64,000 nt of DNA from Cellvibrio japonicus Ueda107 (GTDB lineage Bacteria; Pseudomonadota; Gammaproteobacteria; Pseudomonadales; Cellvibrionaceae), in assembly GCF_000019225.1 (NCBI RefSeq), contig NC_010995.1, positions 4,162,501 to 4,226,500 on the forward strand, written 5' to 3'. The position numbers and the translations under genes are program-made. The notes below the pieces were generated by a model. The model was not told the DNA's origin. It saw only the letters and a program-made list of their open reading frames with translations, and ran no database searches. Shown piece after piece: positions 62,942-64,000 of the stretch. Numbering within the stretch: position 1 is the first letter of the stretch; every line of letters begins with the position of its first letter.

Positions 62942-62956
62942 TGGACGGGGTTTTGC
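62942..62956 (+). promoter_or_regulatory. Possible sigma-54 promoter of ntrB
   Basis: TGGACG-N5-TTGC: GG and GC are 10 bp apart and the -12 is good, but the -24 lacks the CA of TGGCAC. If used, the start would lie near 62968. Confidence 0.4.
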
Positions 62957-63051
62957 GCTAAAACAGGCCTTTTTCTTTGGTTTTTCAGTTGGTTTGCTTT
63001 TTGCATTAACTCCATTGCCCATTGTCGAGGCGTTGTGGAGAGCAAAAGTCG

Positions 63052-64000
63052 TTGAGCCCGCCGGATATTTACAAGCCCATTCTCGATAGCCTGAGTACCG
63101 CCATTATCCTGGTGGACAGGGACCTTTTGCTGTGCCATATGAACCCGGCTGCCGAGGCCTTGCTGGCCATGAGCTGCGAGAGCAATACCGGCGAGCCCAT
63201 TACCTACTTCTTTTACGAATCCGATGAAACGGATCGCCAGTTGAAGCTGGCGGCCGCCCAGGCCAACCATTACACCAAACGCCATGCCGAATGGCGCCTG
63301 TTAAGCGGTGGCACTATCACCGTAGACTATACCGTCACCCCCTATGGCGATCACGAAGGATTGATTGTGGAAATCCAACCCATCGATCGCCTGCTGCGCA
63401 TCAGCCGCGAGGAAATGCTCACCAGCTCCCACGAAACAACGCGCAACCTGATCCGCGGCATGGCCCACGAAATCAAGAATCCCCTGGGGGGAATCCGCGG
63501 TGCCGCCCAACTGCTGGCCCGGGAATTACCCCATTCCAATCTGACCGAATACACCAGCATCATCATCGACGAAGCCGATCGCCTGCGTAACCTGGTTGAC
63601 CGGATGCTCGGCCCCAACCAGGTTCCCCAATGGCAGTCACTCAATGTGCACGAGGCCATCGAGCGGGTCGCCAATATCATTAAGGCCGAAAGTAGCGACG
63701 CGATCAAAATCGTGCGCGACTACGATCCCAGTATTCCCAACCTGCTGGGCGATAAGGAGATGCTTATCCAGGCATTGCTCAATATTGTCCGCAACGCTAT
63801 GCAGGCCCTGTTGGAAGCCAATGTCAAAAACGGGGTTATCCAGCTGCGCAGCCGTATCCAGCGCCAATACACCATTGGTCGCCGCCACCATTCACTGGTG
63901 TGCCGCATCGATGTCATCGACAACGGACCGGGTATCCCCACCGATATCATCGAAAATATTTTCTACCCCATGATCACCGGCCGCGCCGAAGGTACTGGCC
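63052..64000 (+). CDS. ntrB: Nitrogen regulation sensor kinase NtrB (GlnL), 3' end outside the window
   Basis: Phosphorylates or dephosphorylates NtrC under control of PII. 316 codons are visible and run off the right edge. The start is a TTG at 63052, 11 bases after GGAG; no in-frame ATG precedes the conserved region, and a TTG at 63022 is an alternative. An N-terminal PAS-like domain (ILDSLSTAIILVDRDLLLCHMNPAAEALL) is followed by the H box with H139 (GMAHEIKNPLGGIRGAAQLL), N box (LLNIVRNAMQAL) and G1 (DNGPGI). ntrC is expected just beyond the edge. Confidence 0.93.
   Translation, partial: MSPPDIYKPILDSLSTAIILVDRDLLLCHMNPAAEALLAMSCESNTGEPITYFFYESDETDRQLKLAAAQANHYTKRHAEWRLLSGGTITVDYTVTPYGDHEGLIVEIQPIDRLLRISREEMLTSSHETTRNLIRGMAHEIKNPLGGIRGAAQLLARELPHSNLTEYTSIIIDEADRLRNLVDRMLGPNQVPQWQSLNVHEAIERVANIIKAESSDAIKIVRDYDPSIPNLLGDKEMLIQALLNIVRNAMQALLEANVKNGVIQLRSRIQRQYTIGRRHHSLVCRIDVIDNGPGIPTDIIENIFYPMITGRAEGTG

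Overview
The window reads as the chromosome of a gammaproteobacterium close to Pseudomonas but specialised on plant polysaccharides, most likely a Cellvibrio (C. japonicus-like). The grounds are a secreted modular beta-mannanase with CBM5, CBM10 and CBM35-like modules joined by poly-serine linkers, together with many gene blocks in the order known from Pseudomonas: dsbA / cytochrome c4 / engB / polA, znuA-zur-znuCB, recG-oxyR, rpoH-ftsX-ftsE-ftsY-rsmD, coaD / mutM, rpmG-rpmB, radC / coaBC / algC / argB, pyrE / crc and thiI / glnA / ntrB. This is an inference from gene content. No rRNA, tRNA, insertion sequence, phage or CRISPR array was recognised.

Layout. 1-6.5 kb: the end of a chemoreceptor gene, the mannanase with two LacI-type operators far upstream, and a GGDEF diguanylate cyclase. 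6.6-12.1 kb: dsbA, cytochrome c4, engB and polA; the engB-polA gap holds a predicted small RNA (Spot 42/ErsA position) behind a sigma-E/AlgU-like promoter. 12.5-16.8 kb: small unknown genes and the zinc uptake cluster around a long palindromic Zur operator. 16.8-25.6 kb: LpxH-like phosphoesterase, ZIP transporter, thioesterase, hydratase, YbaK-HDOD protein, recG, oxyR and an SDR protein. 25.7-36.4 kb: OprF-like porin, trmB, DUF423, rpoH, ftsXEY, rsmD, a MshEN-like membrane protein, coaD, mutM and a PEP-CTERM protein with a sigma-54 promoter.

36.4-42.4 kb: an iron module (FTR1 permease, cupredoxin, sensor kinase, response regulator) with a PmrA-type box upstream, a KefB-like antiporter and rpmGB. 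42.8-48.0 kb is the most accessory-looking stretch: a solute-binding protein, a small membrane protein with tandem 21-bp repeats in front of its start, a lipoprotein, a class III nucleotide cyclase with TPRs, and a divergently transcribed CRP-family regulator with a CRP-type site between the two. 48.0-58.7 kb: radC, coaBC, a membrane-anchored algC, argB, slmA, pyrE, crc and thiI; dut, expected between coaBC and algC, is absent. 58.7-64 kb: a short chemoreceptor relic, a cation/proton antiporter, glnA with an enteric-like NtrC/sigma-54 control region, and the start of ntrB behind another NtrC-type site.

Functionally the window combines housekeeping genes with several visible control circuits: zinc (Zur), nitrogen (NtrC/sigma-54), peroxide (OxyR), envelope stress (sigma-E-like promoters), iron (two-component box), catabolite control (Crc, CRP-like protein) and polysaccharide induction (LacI-type operators).
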